DNA of 64,000 bases from Paraburkholderia nodosa (GTDB lineage Bacteria > Pseudomonadota > Gammaproteobacteria > Burkholderiales > Burkholderiaceae), in NCBI RefSeq assembly GCF_001718195.1, contig NZ_MCNV01000005.1, positions 248,001-312,000 on the forward strand, in the 5' to 3' direction. Position numbers and translations under genes: made by a program. Under the pieces are notes generated by a model. The model did not search any database and was not told the origin of the DNA. It saw nothing but the letters and a program-made list of their open reading frames with translations. Shown here piece by piece: positions 61,768 to 64,000 of this stretch (positions within the stretch are counted from its first letter, which is position 1; each line of letters opens with the position of its first letter).

Positions 61768-63038
61768 CGACGATGAACATCCTCAAGACCTTTACCGCCG
61801 CGCTCGTCGCGACGGCGGCCGCAATGAGCGCCAGCGCGTTCGCGCAGCAGCCCAGCCCGGACGCGGCGCTGATCCGCCACGGCGAGTATCTGGCGCGCGC
61901 CGGCGACTGCATGGCCTGTCACAGCGCCGCTGGCCGCAAGCCGTTCTCGGGCGGCCTCGCGATCGAGAGCAATCTCGGCACGATCTGGTCGACCAACATC
62001 ACGCCGAGCAGGCGCAGCGGTATCGGCGGCTACAGCGAGGCACAGTTCGCCGACGCGCTGCGCAAGGGCGTGCGCGCCGACGGCACGCACCTCTATCCCG
62101 CGATGCCTTACCCGTCGTATGCGAAGATCAGCGACGCCGACGTGCACGCGCTCTATGTGTACTTCATGAAGGGAGTCGCGCCCGTGGACGACGCGGCGCC
62201 CGTCACGCAGTTGAGCTTCCCGTTCAACCAGCGTTGGGGCATGGCGCTGTGGAACTGGGCGTTCGTCTCGGACAAGCCGTTCGCGATACCGGCGGGCATG
62301 AGCGCCGAGGCGCAGCGCGGCGCGTATCTCGTCGAGGGACTCGGCCATTGCGGCAGTTGCCACACGCCGCGCGGCATCGCGATGAACGAGAAGGCCTATG
62401 ACGGCAGCGACGCGCGCTTCCTTTCGGGCGGCGCCCTGAACGGCTGGAGCGTGCCCGCGCTGCGTGGCATTCCGAAGTGGACACGCGAAGACATCGTCGA
62501 CTATCTGCAGACGGGCCGCAACGCTAAGGCATCGGTGGCGGGCGAAATGACCTCGGTGGTCTTCAACAGCACCTCGCATCTGAGCGACGCCGATCTCGGC
62601 GCGATCGCCGCGTATCTGCAGAGCCTCGGGACAACACCGGGCGCGCCTGCGCAGAAGGCGGCAACGACCGACACTGCCGCGCGCTTGACGGCGGCGCAGC
62701 ACCTCACCTTAGGCGAGCGGCTATACCTCGACAACTGCAGCGCGTGCCACGTTGTGACGGGCCAGGGCGCGCCGCGTGTGTTCCCGCGCCTCGACGGCGC
62801 GAGTGTGGTCAACGCCGCGGACGCCGATGGCCTGGTCCACGTGATCCTGGCGGGCGCCAAGACGCCTTCGACTGCGAAGGCACCTTCGGTGCTGCCGATG
62901 CCGGGCTTCGCGGTGCGCCTGAGTGACGATGAGGTGGCCGCGCTCGCGACCTTCGTACGCGGGGGCTGGTCGAATCGCGCGGGTGCCGTTGACCCGGGCG
63001 AGGTTCGCAAGGTACGCGCGACGGTGACCGCCAAGTGA
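61764..63038 (+). CDS. Triheme cytochrome c subunit of a gluconate-type dehydrogenase
   Basis: A 424-aa periplasmic cytochrome with three CxxCH heme sites: CMACH at 49-53, CGSCH at 196-200 and CSACH at 325-329. The Sec signal MTTMNILKTFTAALVATAAA with SASAFA is cleaved before QQPS. The ATG overlaps the flavoprotein stop (ATGA); ATG 61773 is possible. It transfers electrons from the flavoprotein to ubiquinone at the inner membrane. No strong C-terminal membrane helix is visible, so attachment may be peripheral. Confidence 0.94.
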   Translation: MTTMNILKTFTAALVATAAAMSASAFAQQPSPDAALIRHGEYLARAGDCMACHSAAGRKPFSGGLAIESNLGTIWSTNITPSRRSGIGGYSEAQFADALRKGVRADGTHLYPAMPYPSYAKISDADVHALYVYFMKGVAPVDDAAPVTQLSFPFNQRWGMALWNWAFVSDKPFAIPAGMSAEAQRGAYLVEGLGHCGSCHTPRGIAMNEKAYDGSDARFLSGGALNGWSVPALRGIPKWTREDIVDYLQTGRNAKASVAGEMTSVVFNSTSHLSDADLGAIAAYLQSLGTTPGAPAQKAATTDTAARLTAAQHLTLGERLYLDNCSACHVVTGQGAPRVFPRLDGASVVNAADADGLVHVILAGAKTPSTAKAPSVLPMPGFAVRLSDDEVAALATFVRGGWSNRAGAVDPGEVRKVRATVTAK

Positions 63039-63337
63039 GAGGTTAGCTACATGATGAAGCAACTGTGCGGCGGGGTGCTCAAGAGATGATGGCGCCAAAA
63101 GCTCACCGGTTGCTTCGCTTTCTTTCAGATACGACTTGAGGAACGGGCTACGTTTTGAAAACTCGACGTCTTTGAAAAATTATGCATGGCGACTAAAAGC
63201 AACAAGCAAAGGTCTCGGTGCGGTGTGTCCCAGTTGAGCGAATCGCCGTTCGTCTCAGTTAAGCTCGGAGCGTAGCCTGGTCGGCTCTACGGTTCAAATG
63301 TCCGGGGCTAAAGGGTCAGGGTTCGTCTTTCATGCGT
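63039..63337. other. Spacer between the dehydrogenase operon and an ISNCY relic
   Basis: About 300 bp without a supported gene, with lower GC around 63130-63210. No clear terminator is visible after the cytochrome gene. The right part probably belongs to the non-coding end of the relic element. Confidence 0.4.
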
Positions 63338-63969
63338 CTAGAGACTACGCAGTGTCGAAGGACGGATCCCGAACGGGAAGGGCGTCTGCGTCAGTTGCAC
63401 GGCCACGTGCAGACCGCCTGCCGGTATAGGGGGCTGTTGCCGCGCCTGTCTGTACTGGGCAAGATCCGTGATCGCCTGCTCGACATCCGCCTGCGTAAAT
63501 TCACGTTGGTTCTTCCTGCCCGGTTGATGTTCGTTGCGGTGGGTTCGGGGCGAGTCGCCGCAGTGCGTCCGCGAGGGGCGCCTTGCCGATCGGACTGTTA
63601 TCACGTTGCGCCTGCAGCGCCTGGGCCACCTGCAGCACATGACTCAGGTGTTTGTGTTCGATAACCGCACCCTGAGCGATCTCGGCCAGCCGGTCATACT
63701 GTCTGCACGGCAGCATACGCCCATCCGCCCGCAGTTCGATGCGCCGTCCGGATACTCCCACACCTCGATATACCGGTCGATCAACTTGCGGTTCTGCGGC
63801 GTGTCGTCGAGCAGGTACATCACGCGGTCGTACTGCACCGTCAGCGACTTCGTCGCGCTTCGCGCGAGGTGAGCAGGGCGTCCAAATCCTCGTCGGCGCG
63901 CAGTGGCCGGTGTGCGTCGTACGTACTCCTCGGCGGCTTCGCAAAGCGCGCGTCGTAGGGCGCCATGAA
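63338..63969 (-). pseudogene. ISNCY-type transposase, C-terminal part with several frameshifts
   Basis: Minus-strand pieces in three frames line up in order. Frame 1: FMAPYDARFAKPPRSTYDAH, then RPLRADEDLDALL. Frame 2: VMYLLDDTPQNRKLIDRYIE with VWEYPDG. Frame 3: RIELRADGRMLPCRQYDRLA, then EHKHLSHVLQVAQALQAQRD. A further frame contains FTQADVEQAITDLAQYRQAR. Together they match the C-terminal half of ISNCY-group transposases common in Burkholderiales. At least two single-base frame changes make it non-functional. It reaches the end of the window, so the N-terminal part may lie outside. Confidence 0.75.
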
Positions 63970-64000
63970 GGAGGGTGATCGCGCAGGACTTAACGATAAA

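Overview
The window is high-GC DNA from a Gram-negative soil-type bacterium, most likely Burkholderiaceae (Paraburkholderia/Burkholderia/Caballeronia). The signs are the strong GC bias at third codon positions, dense ATGA-coupled operons, Tat-exported peptide-type binding proteins, a Tar-like chemoreceptor ending in DWETF, a three-subunit membrane gluconate-type dehydrogenase, and IS110, IS630 and ISNCY-type transposase remnants. No rRNA, tRNA, CRISPR array or replication origin was recognised.

Layout. (1) 1-9981: one incomplete peptide-type ABC importer on the plus strand (fused ATPase and two permeases), convergent with a complete minus-strand importer (binding protein, two permeases, fused ATPase) co-translated with an NtaA-type flavin monooxygenase. 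(2) 10442-28891: an IS630 ghost, an IclR regulator, and a divergent 17-kb run of 15 genes. That run holds a peptide-type importer with two paralogous Tat binding proteins, two luciferase-like monooxygenases, an acyl-CoA-dehydrogenase-fold (DszC/SfnB-like) monooxygenase, two four-domain rhodanese proteins and an SsuABC-like importer. I read it as a scavenging system for an organosulfur compound. (3) 29008-32562: an IS110-type element has destroyed the 5' part of a further peptide-type importer. (4) 32903-44010: a GntR regulator followed by a translationally coupled operon of two SsuABC/TauABC-type importers around an MDR oxidoreductase, a hotdog thioesterase, a glyoxalase-like protein, an acyl-CoA ligase and a BAAT-type serine thioesterase. 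This looks like import and CoA-dependent breakdown of an organic acid.

(5) 44011-57304 is a patchwork. Intact islands are a CHAP-like TIGR02594 protein, an orphan branched-chain-amino-acid-type binding protein, a minus-strand amino-acid operon (YheO/DauR-type regulator, ornithine cyclodeaminase-like enzyme, threonine-synthase-like PLP enzyme, asparaginase), small hypothetical genes and an orphan PhoU. They lie among gene ghosts: LysR C-terminus, flavohemoglobin C-terminus, IS110 N-terminus, alpha/beta-hydrolase C-terminus and chemoreceptor C-terminus. (6) 57305-63038: an intact chemoreceptor and a gluconate-2-dehydrogenase-like operon (Tat small subunit, GMC flavoprotein, triheme cytochrome c). 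(7) 63338 to the end: a frameshifted ISNCY-type transposase remnant.

In all, seven ABC importers or parts of importers lie in the first 44 kb, nearly all beside flavin- or CoA-dependent catabolic enzymes. This suggests a nutrient-scavenging (sulfur and carbon) accessory region shaped by IS activity. Substrates are inferred from neighbours and family only.
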